The notes under the pieces were generated by a model. The model was not told the DNA's origin and made no database searches. It saw nothing but the letters and a program-made list of their open reading frames with translations. Below are positions 1 through 8,222 of a stretch of 33,050 nucleotides of DNA, piece by piece. The first letter of the stretch is position 1; each line of letters begins with the position of its first letter. Where the stretch lies: the NCBI GenBank assembly GCA_023665605.1, contig JAMPDP010000013.1, forward strand, positions 1 through 33,050, written 5' to 3'. The stretch comes from Candidatus Amulumruptor caecigallinarius. Its GTDB lineage: Bacteria > Bacteroidota > Bacteroidia > Bacteroidales > Muribaculaceae. A program made the translations under genes and the position numbers.

Positions 1-210
1 GTAGTTGTTGATGAAGATGTTGCGCATGATGGTGAACACCCATCCCTTGAAGTTGGTGTTCTCGGCGAACTTGTCTTCGTTGGCCAACACCTTGAGCGAG
101 GTGTCCTGGAGCAAGTCATAGGCGTCATCACGGTTGGAGGTGAGCATGTAGGCGAAGTTGAGCAGGTTATCCTGGATCTTCATTAACTCGACTTGAACGG
201 AGGTTGTCAT
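1..210 (-). CDS. ECF-type RNA polymerase sigma factor (N-terminal part)
   Basis: Reading the reverse strand from the ATG at 210 gives 70 codons open to the window edge, so the gene is cut. The visible part looks like sigma-70 region 2 of an extracytoplasmic-function sigma factor: a helix ending in DDAYDLLQDT, then NTNFKGWVFTIMRNIFINNY, the conserved core-binding and -10 recognition stretch of that family. Region 4 lies outside the window. A strong Bacteroidetes promoter (390-421) sits upstream, giving a leader of about 170 nt. No anti-sigma gene is visible. Because the rest is missing, the regulon and the subgroup cannot be told, and a link to the receptor cassette upstream is not shown by the sequence. 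Confidence 0.85.
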   Translation of the reverse strand, partial: MTTSVQVELMKIQDNLLNFAYMLTSNRDDAYDLLQDTSLKVLANEDKFAENTNFKGWVFTIMRNIFINNY

Positions 211-261
211 GGTGTTGGAGAAATTAGAGGTGATCGGCCCCGGAGGGCGCTTGAATGTGGT

Positions 262-313
262 TGATGAGGGAGAAGGGGAGAGGGGTAGGGGTTTTGGTGA
301 TGAGGGAGAAGGG
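262..313. repeat. 16-bp direct repeat in the sigma factor leader
   Basis: The sequence tgatgagggagaaggg occurs at 262-277 and again at 298-313, a 36-bp period. Both copies lie in the predicted 5' leader of the sigma factor mRNA, where they read as CT-rich repeats. Confidence 0.7.
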
Positions 314-389
314 TGATTTAAGGGGTCAGTAAAGAGAATTGGTAAGAAAAAGCTAAGTGTCTTTCAGTATGTCTTGTTGTGATGTATAG

Positions 390-421
390 CAAAGATAGGG
401 AGGCATCGGAGGGCGTGCAAA
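390..421 (-). promoter_or_regulatory. Bacteroidetes promoter for the ECF sigma factor
   Basis: On the reverse strand the -33 element TTTG (421-418) is followed after exactly 20 nt by TATCTTTG (397-390), a full match to the Bacteroidetes -7 consensus TAnnTTTG. Transcription would start near 383. Confidence 0.75.
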
Positions 422-521
422 TTTATGGATGAAAAAATGCAGGAAATTTTTGGAAAAATTTTTGAATGGGCGTAAGATGTTGGCAGTCAGGGCGATGTGG
501 TTGTAGGGCGGTTGTTACGAA

Positions 522-551
522 TTTGTTACAATCACAGATTTGTGTAACAAA
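522..551. repeat. 9-bp inverted repeat TTTGTTACA/TGTAACAAA
   Basis: Perfect arms at 522-530 and 543-551 surround a 12-nt loop. It lies between the end of the lipoprotein operon and the sigma factor promoter. There is no U-run on either side, so a protein-binding site or an RNA hairpin is as likely as a terminator. Confidence 0.6.
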
Positions 552-572
552 TGGGTGTAGATGTATGATATG

Positions 573-604
573 GGAAGCCCCGGAGGCTTGGGGCTTCCGG
601 GGCT
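573..604. terminator. Two overlapping GC-rich hairpins after the receptor/lipoprotein operon
   Basis: Two mutually exclusive 9-bp perfect stems are present: ggaagcccc (573-581) with ggggcttcc (590-598), and agccccgga (576-584) with tccggggct (596-604). They lie about 110 bp past the last lipoprotein stop and could end its transcript, but no T-run follows. They also resemble the CCCCGGA/TCCGGGG modules of the intergenic repeats elsewhere in the window, so they may be a repeat remnant. Confidence 0.4.
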
Positions 605-638
605 TTCGGGTGGGAGATTAATGATTGTTGGTTGTGCC

Positions 639-658
639 GGATGCACCACGGTGCATCC
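639..658. repeat. Dispersed palindromic repeat, GGATGCACC type
   Basis: ggatgcaccacggtgcatcc is a perfect palindrome with 9-bp arms and a 2-nt spacer, followed by ctacaa. The same element with the same flank occurs twice more at 8496-8570. It sits just downstream of the last lipoprotein gene, a typical place for REP-like repeats. Confidence 0.85.
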
Positions 659-715
659 CTACAAGTTACTGGTATTGCAACGTGTTGCTACAAGCGAGGG
701 TGCTAACTTGGGAGG

Positions 716-3391
716 TTAGAGCTTGTAGGCGGAGGTGTTTCTCACACCGGGGAGGGAGTTGTACTTGAGGATGTCGCCCTGCACTGAAACTTTCTGGCCG
801 AAGAGTGAGGGGTTGGTCTTGAGGTTGAGCGCCGAGCGGACATCACCCTTGGGTAGCTGTACGCCGATGACATCGTCCGTGGTGTTGGTGGTGGCAGTCT
901 TGCCCAGAAGAATGCAGGTTTCTACTGCACCTTCAGCGGAGAATACGGGTTGGAAGTTGACGATGCACCCGACGATGTAGCCTGTCACCCACACGTTGGC
1001 CTGGTCGTCGCCGGCGACTTCGGAGGTGCTCTGGGGATCGAAGGCTATCACGTCGGCCACGGTGTAAGGGTCGGCCTCGGTGCCATCACCCTCCTTCTCA
1101 CCGGGAGTGGGAGTGGGGGTGGGATCGTCGCCGCCACCACCGTTTCCGTCAAGGTCGTAAGCAGAGGTGTTTTTCACGCCCGGCATGCTGCAGTACTTGA
1201 GTATGTCGCCCTGAACGGAGACCTTCTGGCCAAGCAGGGAGGGATTGGCCTGGAGGTTGAGGGCTCCCTGAAGCGTGGAGTTGCCTGAGGGGAGCTGCAC
1301 GGCGATAATCTCAGAGGCGGCGGTGCTTGTGGCGGTCTTGCCAAGGAGGATGTTGGTCTTGATGGCCCCGTCGGCGGTGAAGTGGTTGGTGTAGTTGTCG
1401 TAGAAGCCTACAATGTAGCCGGTAACCCATACGCTTGCCTGATCATCGCCGGCAACCTCCGAGGTGCTTTGGGGATTGAAGGCGATAACGTCAGTCACCG
1501 TGTAGGGGTTGGCCTGGGTGCCGTCGCCCTCCATGTCGCCCGGGGTGGGAGTGGGGGTGGGGTCGATAGGGCCGGGGTTGGGCACGGTGCCGTCGTCGAG
1601 GACGTAGAGGTTGGGGAGTGCATCGCCGGTGTTGGTGCTCGGCGAGAAGTTGCTGAAGTTGCTTACGTAGCGCACGGTGAAGGTGGTGCGGAGGTTGTTG
1701 GTGGCGGTGAGCTTGGAGGAAGCATCAACACTCATGGTCCACACGCAGCCGGAGTTGGAGGTGGTGTAGAGCTGGAAGCTCTTGTGGGAGTCATTGTCAT
1801 CCATGGCGAGGTAGCGGCCATACGAGTCCTTCATGGTGAAGCCTCCGGCGGCACTCTCGATGGCGATGGCGTTTGCGGCTGAGGTGGTGATCACGCCGTC
1901 GGCAGAAGTGGCGATGGGATCCTCCACGTAGAGGTAGCCGTAGGTGTAGCTCTCAGCGATGGGTATGGCCACCTTGCCACTGTTGTCAACGAGGATGTAG
2001 TAGTGGCCGGGGAGGATGGAGGTGGCGCGCACGAAGTTGACGTTGCCGGTGGGGGGCTCCGGGGTGGGGTCATCAGGCATCACGGCACCTTCAATCCAGA
2101 ATGAGTTGGCATCGCCGGTGATGTTTGTCACGCCGGTGGCGGAGAGCACCTTGGCGAGCTTACCGTAGACGCGCATCTCCTTGCCGAGGTTATCGGGGTT
2201 ATCGCGGAGGTTGCCTACGCGCTCGAGTTCAGAGTCAGCGGGGAGAGCGAATACGACAATCTGCGAGATGTCGCGGCAGTCGGCGGTGGGAGCGATAACA
2301 AGTGACTCACCGAGGGGGTCGGAGCCGTCCCAGAGGATGTCAGAAGAAGAAGTGATGGCACTAACCTCGGGGGCCACTGAGCCTACGATGTAGCCCGATA
2401 CCCAGCCGAAGGTGTCCTCGGCATAGTCGGCGGCATTCTCGATGGCAGCGGCTTCAAGAGTGGTGTAGGGGTTGGCCTCGGTGCCTTTCTTGAAGGTCAC
2501 GCCCTCGATGCCACTGACATCGTTGAGGGTGAGCTGATACGAGTCGCTGTAATAGCCCACGAGAGCCACGAGGTCAATCTTGCCCTTGGGCAGCTGCACC
2601 TCGCGGAAGTTGGCGTAGCCAGATGTGCGCACCTCCAGGATGTTGCCGTCAGAGTCCTTGAGTTCGCGGGAAGTGGTGATCTTGTAGCCGTCGGTGAAGT
2701 CGGCTTCGCCGCCCTCCACGAACTCCACGTCTTGAAAGCGGACGATGCGGCCCTGCCAATAAGCGAGGTCGTTGACGGTGGGGAGATTGACGGAGGTGCC
2801 AAGCTCGTTGAACGAGGTGACGGTGAGAGTGTCAATCTTAGCGGGGTCGGGGAGACCGTTGAGCTGCACATGCTCATCGAAGAAGACGGGGGGCATGAAA
2901 GAGGCTTCGACATTGCCGGTGGAGGCAGTCTTGGGGAAGCCGAGCTGCATGAGTCCGCGATACATACCGATGTACATGCCTGTGACGTCAATCACCACTT
3001 CCTGACCGATGCGGTAGGTGTTGTAGAGAGAGTTCTGATTGATAGACATGGGGAGTGCACCGGAGGCATCCTGGATGTAGAGAGACTTGTAGACGTTACC
3101 GGCACGGTCGCTTGAGATGACTCGACCGGAGATGATGTAGTGGCTGCCGTCAGGCTTGGTGCCTACTTGGGTCACATAGTCGGTCTCCACGAGGAGCTTC
3201 TGGCCGTTAACGGTGCCGTCGACGGGCCAGTAGGCGTTTTTGAGCTCCTCGATGGTGGTGTTAGCCTGCACCGTAGCCACGGGAGTCACCATTGACGGGG
3301 TCTCGTAGTCAAAGTCGTTGCAAGCCGTCATCGCTGAGGCGAGCAGCAGGAGCGAGCCGCCCAGCAGAGATGATATATGCTTGGATTTCAT
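716..3391 (-). CDS. Surface lipoprotein with DUF5689-like domain and three DUF6359-like OB-fold modules
   Basis: The 891-residue product has a lipoprotein signal (hydrophobic 9-23, Cys24) followed by acidic NDFDYE, a pattern associated with surface export of Bacteroidetes lipoproteins. Residues about 35-300 resemble DUF5689, with the motif SSDRAGNVYKSLYIQD. Residues 302-430, 622-746 and 768-891 are DUF6359-like modules, each opening with a GT(E/Q)A(N/D)PYT motif and followed by WV(T/S)GYIVG. A separate beta-rich domain fills about 450-600. Proline-rich PTPTPTPG linkers precede the last two modules, which are near-copies 146 residues apart. The gene is third in an operon behind the TonB-dependent receptor and a shorter paralogue, 41 bp downstream of the latter. 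Domain names are from memory of the motifs. The OB-fold resemblance suggests ligand binding at the cell surface, but the ligand is unknown. Confidence 0.85.
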   Translation of the reverse strand: MKSKHISSLLGGSLLLLASAMTACNDFDYETPSMVTPVATVQANTTIEELKNAYWPVDGTVNGQKLLVETDYVTQVGTKPDGSHYIISGRVISSDRAGNVYKSLYIQDASGALPMSINQNSLYNTYRIGQEVVIDVTGMYIGMYRGLMQLGFPKTASTGNVEASFMPPVFFDEHVQLNGLPDPAKIDTLTVTSFNELGTSVNLPTVNDLAYWQGRIVRFQDVEFVEGGEADFTDGYKITTSRELKDSDGNILEVRTSGYANFREVQLPKGKIDLVALVGYYSDSYQLTLNDVSGIEGVTFKKGTEANPYTTLEAAAIENAADYAEDTFGWVSGYIVGSVAPEVSAITSSSDILWDGSDPLGESLVIAPTADCRDISQIVVFALPADSELERVGNLRDNPDNLGKEMRVYGKLAKVLSATGVTNITGDANSFWIEGAVMPDDPTPEPPTGNVNFVRATSILPGHYYILVDNSGKVAIPIAESYTYGYLYVEDPIATSADGVITTSAANAIAIESAAGGFTMKDSYGRYLAMDDNDSHKSFQLYTTSNSGCVWTMSVDASSKLTATNNLRTTFTVRYVSNFSNFSPSTNTGDALPNLYVLDDGTVPNPGPIDPTPTPTPGDMEGDGTQANPYTVTDVIAFNPQSTSEVAGDDQASVWVTGYIVGFYDNYTNHFTADGAIKTNILLGKTATSTAASEIIAVQLPSGNSTLQGALNLQANPSLLGQKVSVQGDILKYCSMPGVKNTSAYDLDGNGGGGDDPTPTPTPGEKEGDGTEADPYTVADVIAFDPQSTSEVAGDDQANVWVTGYIVGCIVNFQPVFSAEGAVETCILLGKTATTNTTDDVIGVQLPKGDVRSALNLKTNPSLFGQKVSVQGDILKYNSLPGVRNTSAYKL

Positions 3392-3432
3392 AATCTGTCA
3401 GAGGTTATGGAAATGAGTGTTAATCAATGGTG

Positions 3433-5196
3433 TTAGTCCTTGGCGACGTAGAGAGTGGGGAGAGCCTCGGCGGCGTCGGTGGTGACGTTGAAGTTGCTGT
3501 ATTGCGTAACCCAACGGATCACGAAACCTGAGCGGAGGTCGTTGGCGACAGTCACCTGCGAGTCAGCAGCCACGGAGATGGTCCATAGCGAGCCGGCCTC
3601 CTGCGTGGTGTAGAGCTGGATGCTCTTGTGGGCGTCGTTGTCGTCCATCGAGAGGTAACGGCCATATACGTCAACCATGGTCCAAGAGGAGCCGGCGGCG
3701 GTGACGGTGATGGCGTTGTTGGATGAAGTGACGATTTCGTCGCCGGACACGCTCACGGGATCCTCGACGTAAAGGTAGCCGTAGGAGTAGCTTTCCTTGA
3801 TGGGTATGGCCACCTTGTTCTCGGAGTTGACGAAGATGTACTTCTTGCCGCTCTCCAGAGTTGTAGCCTTGACGAATGTCAGGTTCTCGGCATCGGGTGT
3901 GTCGGGAGTATCAGGAGTGTCGGGAGTGTCAGGAGTTTCGCCGCCCTGAGCCCCCCAGGTGTAGGCACTGGTGTCCTTGAGGCCGGTTGCCCCGAAGTAA
4001 GTGGTGATGTTGCCATAGAGGCTCACCTGCTTGCCGAGGTTGCCGGGCACAGACTGGAGTGAGAGGGCATCGCGCAGAGCTGCGGGGAGCTGGATGGGGA
4101 TGCAGAGGTTGACGTCAGTGCAGCCGGGCTCGGGGGCGATCATGATATTGGTGTTGGAGTTGAAGGGAGCGGAGAACTGAGCGCCGTCAGCCATAGACAT
4201 TCCGTCGATGCAGCCTGCGATGTAGCCGGTGACCCACTTGCCGTCGCCGGAGGCTCCGTGCTTGATGTCCTGAACGGTGAAGGGAGTCTCGGCGGAGCCG
4301 TTGCCGGCCTGGATGTAAGGCTCGGCCTGTGCCCATGTGAAGCCGATGAGGTCCGTCTCGCGGTCAATGCCGTTGAGGGAGATCTGCCAGTTGGAACCGT
4401 AGTAACCGAGGATGCCGACGAGAGTGCCGCGACCCATGGGGATGGTGGTGTAGGCGAAGTTGCTCATCGAGGAGCAGCGTACGTTGATGCGCTTGCCGGT
4501 TGAGTCTACGATGTAGCGGTCCATATAGTTGCTGGAGCCGCCGAAGGTTGCTTCGCCGCCGTCGATGAACTCCACGTTGTCAAGCTGGATGAGTTGGCTC
4601 TGCCACTGCATCAGGCCGGTGGCGGAGTTTTTGGCGGCGTCAAGGTCAGCGATGGTTGTGACAACGGGCTTGACGGGGAGCTGGGGCATGCCGTCTACCT
4701 GAGCGCGGCTGTCGAACTCGGCGCGCTCCAGATATGTGATGCCGTACTGGTCAGAGGGAGCACCGATCTCCATGTAGCCGTTGTACTTGCCTATGGAGAG
4801 GCCGGTGACGTTGATTACGATGCGCTGGCCGAACTTGTGTTCGCGAGAGAGGATGGAGTCGGTGGTGCCCTTCTGTATGGCGATGGTTATGGCCTCGCCG
4901 TCGTCGTTGCGCACCATCATGTTCTTATAGACGTTGCCCATCTTGTCAGACGAGATGATGGTGCCGGCGATGATGATGGAGTCACCGGAGGCGTTGGTGC
5001 CGATCTCGGTGTTCCAGGTGGTGCCGGAATTGGCGTCCCAATACATCTTCTTGAGGTCGGCGATGGAAGTGTTGGGACTCATCGTGGCCTCGGGGATGAT
5101 GACGGGGGGATAGTCGAAGTCGTCGTCGCAGGCGGTGAGCCCGGGGAGGAGGGCAGCGCCTAAGATAGCGGCGGGGATTATATGGCGTAGTTTCAT
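3433..5196 (-). CDS. Surface lipoprotein, DUF5689-like plus DUF6359-like, paralogue of the next gene
   Basis: The 587-residue product begins with a signal peptide and a good lipobox, LTAC, with Cys23, followed by DDDFDY, again the acidic tail of surface lipoproteins. Residues about 35-290 are DUF5689-like (TIISSDKMGNVYKNMMV, then VINVTGLSIGKYNGYMEIGAP). One DUF6359-like module occupies about 297-415 (GSAETPFTV, WVTGYIAG). A TPD repeat linker (421-435) leads to a C-terminal beta-rich domain (440-587) with YGRYLSMDDNDAHKSIQLYT, nearly shared with residues about 450-600 of the 891-residue paralogue. It lies 64 bp after the TonB-dependent receptor. By position it resembles a SusD-like partner lipoprotein, but it is not of the SusD family. 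Function is unproven. Confidence 0.85.
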   Translation of the reverse strand: MKLRHIIPAAILGAALLPGLTACDDDFDYPPVIIPEATMSPNTSIADLKKMYWDANSGTTWNTEIGTNASGDSIIIAGTIISSDKMGNVYKNMMVRNDDGEAITIAIQKGTTDSILSREHKFGQRIVINVTGLSIGKYNGYMEIGAPSDQYGITYLERAEFDSRAQVDGMPQLPVKPVVTTIADLDAAKNSATGLMQWQSQLIQLDNVEFIDGGEATFGGSSNYMDRYIVDSTGKRINVRCSSMSNFAYTTIPMGRGTLVGILGYYGSNWQISLNGIDRETDLIGFTWAQAEPYIQAGNGSAETPFTVQDIKHGASGDGKWVTGYIAGCIDGMSMADGAQFSAPFNSNTNIMIAPEPGCTDVNLCIPIQLPAALRDALSLQSVPGNLGKQVSLYGNITTYFGATGLKDTSAYTWGAQGGETPDTPDTPDTPDTPDAENLTFVKATTLESGKKYIFVNSENKVAIPIKESYSYGYLYVEDPVSVSGDEIVTSSNNAITVTAAGSSWTMVDVYGRYLSMDDNDAHKSIQLYTTQEAGSLWTISVAADSQVTVANDLRSGFVIRWVTQYSNFNVTTDAAEALPTLYVAKD

Positions 5197-5260
5197 AGCT
5201 TGGATTGGCTGAAATGATAGGTGATGTAGAGTGGGAGGGTCATCATAGAGGGGTGACGCA

Positions 5261-8005
5261 TCAGAAGCGGATTCCGGCGTTGAACATCACCTTGATGCCC
5301 TGGGCATAGGTGTACTTGTTGGGGTACTTGTCGCCCGAGTAGGTCTTGTAGTCGAAGCGTCCCTGCTGATAGCCGTAGGCCATGATGTTGCGGTTGTTGA
5401 GGACGTTGTCGATGTTGAGGTTGAAGTTGAGGGTGATTTTCTTCAGGTATACGACCTTGCCCACGGAGAGGTTGAGGACGAAGGCGTTCTTGAGCTTGTC
5501 CTGCCCGGCGAGGTTGCGCACGGCCTCGTCGAGTTCAGAGGCGCTGTTGAACTGAGTCCAGAGCTCGGGGAGAGCTTCGTGGTGGTTGGGGGCGAGCATC
5601 ACGTAGTCGTCGCCCATCCAGGAGCCGTTGATGTTGAAGAACCACATCTTGGGGGCCTGCCAGTCGAGAGCCAGGTTGAAGGCCGTCTGGGGCACTCCGC
5701 CCACGTAGTAGTTCTTGAGGTAGACCTGCTGGGCCTGGTCAGGCTCGGCCCCGTTCTCGTATGAGCGGACACCCATGGGGTTGTTGCGATACTGGTAGCG
5801 GGCATAGGTGCCGGCGAACGAGGCGGCCAGTGAAGAGGTGATCTTGTAGGTCATGCCGAGTTCGACGCCTCGGAAAGCCTTGTGGACACCGCTCATGGAG
5901 TAGTTCATGTAGGTGCTGTACTGATCGTCGTAGAAGGATGTGCGCTCCGTCTGGTCCATCATTTCGGTCCAGAAGCCGGCGATGGCGCCACGGAAGCGGC
6001 GGTAGTTCCAGGAGTAGCTGAGGTCAAATGAGGCGATGCGCTCGCTGTCGAGGCCTGTGATGGCTGTGTCCTTGATGCGGGGAGCGATGTAGGCGTTGTC
6101 GAAGAGCGGTGCGCGGGTCTCGTACTCGGCGTGAGCGGTGAAGTAGTTGTGGCCGTCAAGCTTGTAGGTAGCACCGGCTTTGATTCCGCCGTTGTCGAAG
6201 CGGTGGGTGTCGCCCTTGCCGTAGGAGTTCTCGGGGGCGCGGCCGTTACGCATCTTGCCGTCGCGGAAGAACTGGGTGTAGCTGAGCTTCAGAGCGTAGT
6301 CGATGTCCCACTTGGGGAGAGTGATGAGGTTCTGAATCCAAGCCTCAGCCTGCAGGCCCTTGATGTAGTAGTCGTAGCCGAAGGTGTCGCCCTTGCCGAC
6401 GTGGCGGTTGGGGTCGTTCATGTTGTTCTGGAGGATGTTGGCATCGCTGGGGAAGTCACGCTCCGAGAAGTTGTCGATGTCAAGCCAGAACTCGCCGCCG
6501 AGGAGGTCGTCGATGGTCTTGTAATAGTGAGCGTTGGTGTAATTGAAGCGGGCGCCTCCCTGGAGAGTCATCACCGAGCTGAGGCGGTGGTTGATGGTGG
6601 AGTTGAGGATGGCGTTGAACTGGTTGGAGTGGCGGCGCTCCAGGATGTATGTCGAGCCGCGGTCAGTGCCCTCGGTGGCGTTGGCGTAGTTGTTGAGGTA
6701 GTTGGTCTGGTAGAGGTCATCCCACTTGATCTGACGGTTGACGGGGTTGGCCCAATACTGATAGTAGAGGGCTTCGGCCGCCGGGCTGTCCTTATAATAA
6801 GAGGGGAGGTAACGGTAATAGTCGGGACGGGGGTCAGCGGCGTTGTACCAGTTGAGTGCAGAGTTGGAGTAGTTGACCCAACGGATAGCGGCACCGGTGT
6901 TGAGGCTGGTGGAGCGGTTGGGGTTGTAGAGCCAGTTGAGGAGGAAGGTGGGGTCGAAGGTCTTGGTGATACGTGACGAGCGCTTCTTGTCACCCTGCCA
7001 GCCCCAGCCGGGATTGTAGAGGTTGTCGTCGGCCAGGTCATAAGCCTCCTGATAAGTCATCTGCGGGGTGGAGCGCTCAGTGGGGGCGCCGTAGGCTGTG
7101 AGCACGAGGCGGTGGGCAGAGTTGAAGCGCTTCTCGGCAGAGAGGAAGTAGGCGTATGAGTGATAGAAAGTACCGTCAATCACACCCTCCTCGGCCTGAC
7201 GGGTGACAGCACCCACGGTGAGGCCGTATCCATTCTTGTTGATGCCTGTGGAGTAGAGGGCGAGTGCGCGGAACATATAGTTGCTGTTGGTGTAGGCCAG
7301 CGACCCGTAGAATCCCGGGGCATACTCGTCGGTGAGAGTGTTGATGTTGGTTGAGCCGCCGATGCCGCCGAAGCCGTAAGCTGAGGAAGCCTGGCCCACG
7401 CTTACCTCCTTATTGCGGTAGGCGCGGTTGAGGCCGCCGAGTGCTGAGTAGTTGAATCGGCCTCGCGCGAGGTCGTTGAGCTTGATGCCGTTCATGTAGG
7501 TGTCGGAGTACTCAGAGTTGTAGCCACGGAAGCGGAACCTCATGAGGCTCCAGTTGTAGTTGGCGGCATTGTAGTATATGTCGTCAGAAGCTCCGGTGAG
7601 GGCACCCACGGCCTGAGCAGCGCCCTCCTCGTCCTCGATGGCGTTCTCGTCAAAAAGGATGTCTTCCTGGTCCTCGTAGTAAGTGGTCTGGAGGTCGGCG
7701 TTCATCAGCTTGATTGTGCCGGCATCTACGGTAGCATTGTCGGTGAGGGCAATGCTGAGGCTTACGGGGTCATAGTTGGCATTTGAGATTTCGATGACAG
7801 CATCGCCGGCATTGGCTCCCTTGATGATAAAATCGCCGGAGGGACCGGTAACGGCCTTTAGCCCTTGCGGAGCCAGAGTGACCAGAATGCCACGCTGTGG
7901 CGTGCCTGTGTTGGCGTCGATGACAGTGCCGGTCACGGCAGCCCTTTGCGCTAACGCGGGGAAAGTCACCGCCAGGAGGCATAGCAGGAACAGTTTAAGT
8001 CTCAT
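5261..8005 (-). CDS. TonB-dependent outer-membrane receptor with carboxypeptidase-regulatory-like N-terminal domain
   Basis: I start the gene at 8005, giving 914 residues, because the signal peptide MRLKLFLLCLLAVTFPALAQ begins there and the likely promoter (8105-8112) lies downstream of the in-frame ATG at 8107. Residues about 22-105 are a carboxypeptidase-regulatory-like beta-sandwich (VTGTVIDANTGTPQRG). The plug follows with RFRGYNSEYSDTYMNGI and ASSAYGFGGIGGSTNINT. The rest is a barrel rich in aromatic strands ending in NAGIRF, with the terminal Phe typical of outer-membrane barrels. It is the first gene of an operon with two DUF5689/DUF6359-like lipoproteins. The SusC signature is not evident, and no SusD, glycosidase or nuclease gene is nearby. 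It presumably imports a ligand captured by those lipoproteins; the substrate is unknown. Confidence 0.9.
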   Translation of the reverse strand: MRLKLFLLCLLAVTFPALAQRAAVTGTVIDANTGTPQRGILVTLAPQGLKAVTGPSGDFIIKGANAGDAVIEISNANYDPVSLSIALTDNATVDAGTIKLMNADLQTTYYEDQEDILFDENAIEDEEGAAQAVGALTGASDDIYYNAANYNWSLMRFRFRGYNSEYSDTYMNGIKLNDLARGRFNYSALGGLNRAYRNKEVSVGQASSAYGFGGIGGSTNINTLTDEYAPGFYGSLAYTNSNYMFRALALYSTGINKNGYGLTVGAVTRQAEEGVIDGTFYHSYAYFLSAEKRFNSAHRLVLTAYGAPTERSTPQMTYQEAYDLADDNLYNPGWGWQGDKKRSSRITKTFDPTFLLNWLYNPNRSTSLNTGAAIRWVNYSNSALNWYNAADPRPDYYRYLPSYYKDSPAAEALYYQYWANPVNRQIKWDDLYQTNYLNNYANATEGTDRGSTYILERRHSNQFNAILNSTINHRLSSVMTLQGGARFNYTNAHYYKTIDDLLGGEFWLDIDNFSERDFPSDANILQNNMNDPNRHVGKGDTFGYDYYIKGLQAEAWIQNLITLPKWDIDYALKLSYTQFFRDGKMRNGRAPENSYGKGDTHRFDNGGIKAGATYKLDGHNYFTAHAEYETRAPLFDNAYIAPRIKDTAITGLDSERIASFDLSYSWNYRRFRGAIAGFWTEMMDQTERTSFYDDQYSTYMNYSMSGVHKAFRGVELGMTYKITSSLAASFAGTYARYQYRNNPMGVRSYENGAEPDQAQQVYLKNYYVGGVPQTAFNLALDWQAPKMWFFNINGSWMGDDYVMLAPNHHEALPELWTQFNSASELDEAVRNLAGQDKLKNAFVLNLSVGKVVYLKKITLNFNLNIDNVLNNRNIMAYGYQQGRFDYKTYSGDKYPNKYTYAQGIKVMFNAGIRF

Positions 8006-8104
8006 AGAGCAGTGGGTGTGATAATGTGTTCGGTAAAAGATATTTGGAATATTGTCAGTGAAATGAAAGGCACTCGACGGGCTGAATCCAGTGGAGATAG
8101 CAAA

Positions 8105-8140
8105 CAAAGTTAAGTAAAGTTTTTCACAAAATAAAACAAA
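8105..8140 (-). promoter_or_regulatory. Probable promoter of the receptor/lipoprotein operon
   Basis: TAACTTTG (8112-8105, reverse strand) fits the -7 consensus TAnnTTTG. The two TTTG candidates upstream are badly spaced (14 and 24 nt), so the -33 element is uncertain. The leader to the ATG at 8005 would be about 93 nt. Confidence 0.5.
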
Positions 8141-8141
8141 A

Positions 8142-8155
8142 GGGGCTTAAACCCC
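8142..8155 (-). terminator. Weak terminator-like hairpin upstream of the receptor promoter
   Basis: On the reverse strand GGGG-TTTAAG-CCCC is followed by TTTTGTTTTATTTT. The stem is only 4 bp. It could stop transcription arriving from trpB before the receptor promoter. Confidence 0.35.
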
Positions 8156-8222
8156 AAAAATCCCTCTCAAAATGTTAATGAGTGTTAATGGGAGCGGAGA
8201 CATGACAGTGGCTGGTGTTAGG

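Noticed and set aside
8005-8107. Longer start for the TonB receptor (ATG at 8107)
   Set aside because: It adds 34 residues before a perfect signal peptide, and the -7 promoter element lies just inside it, so the 8005 start is preferred.
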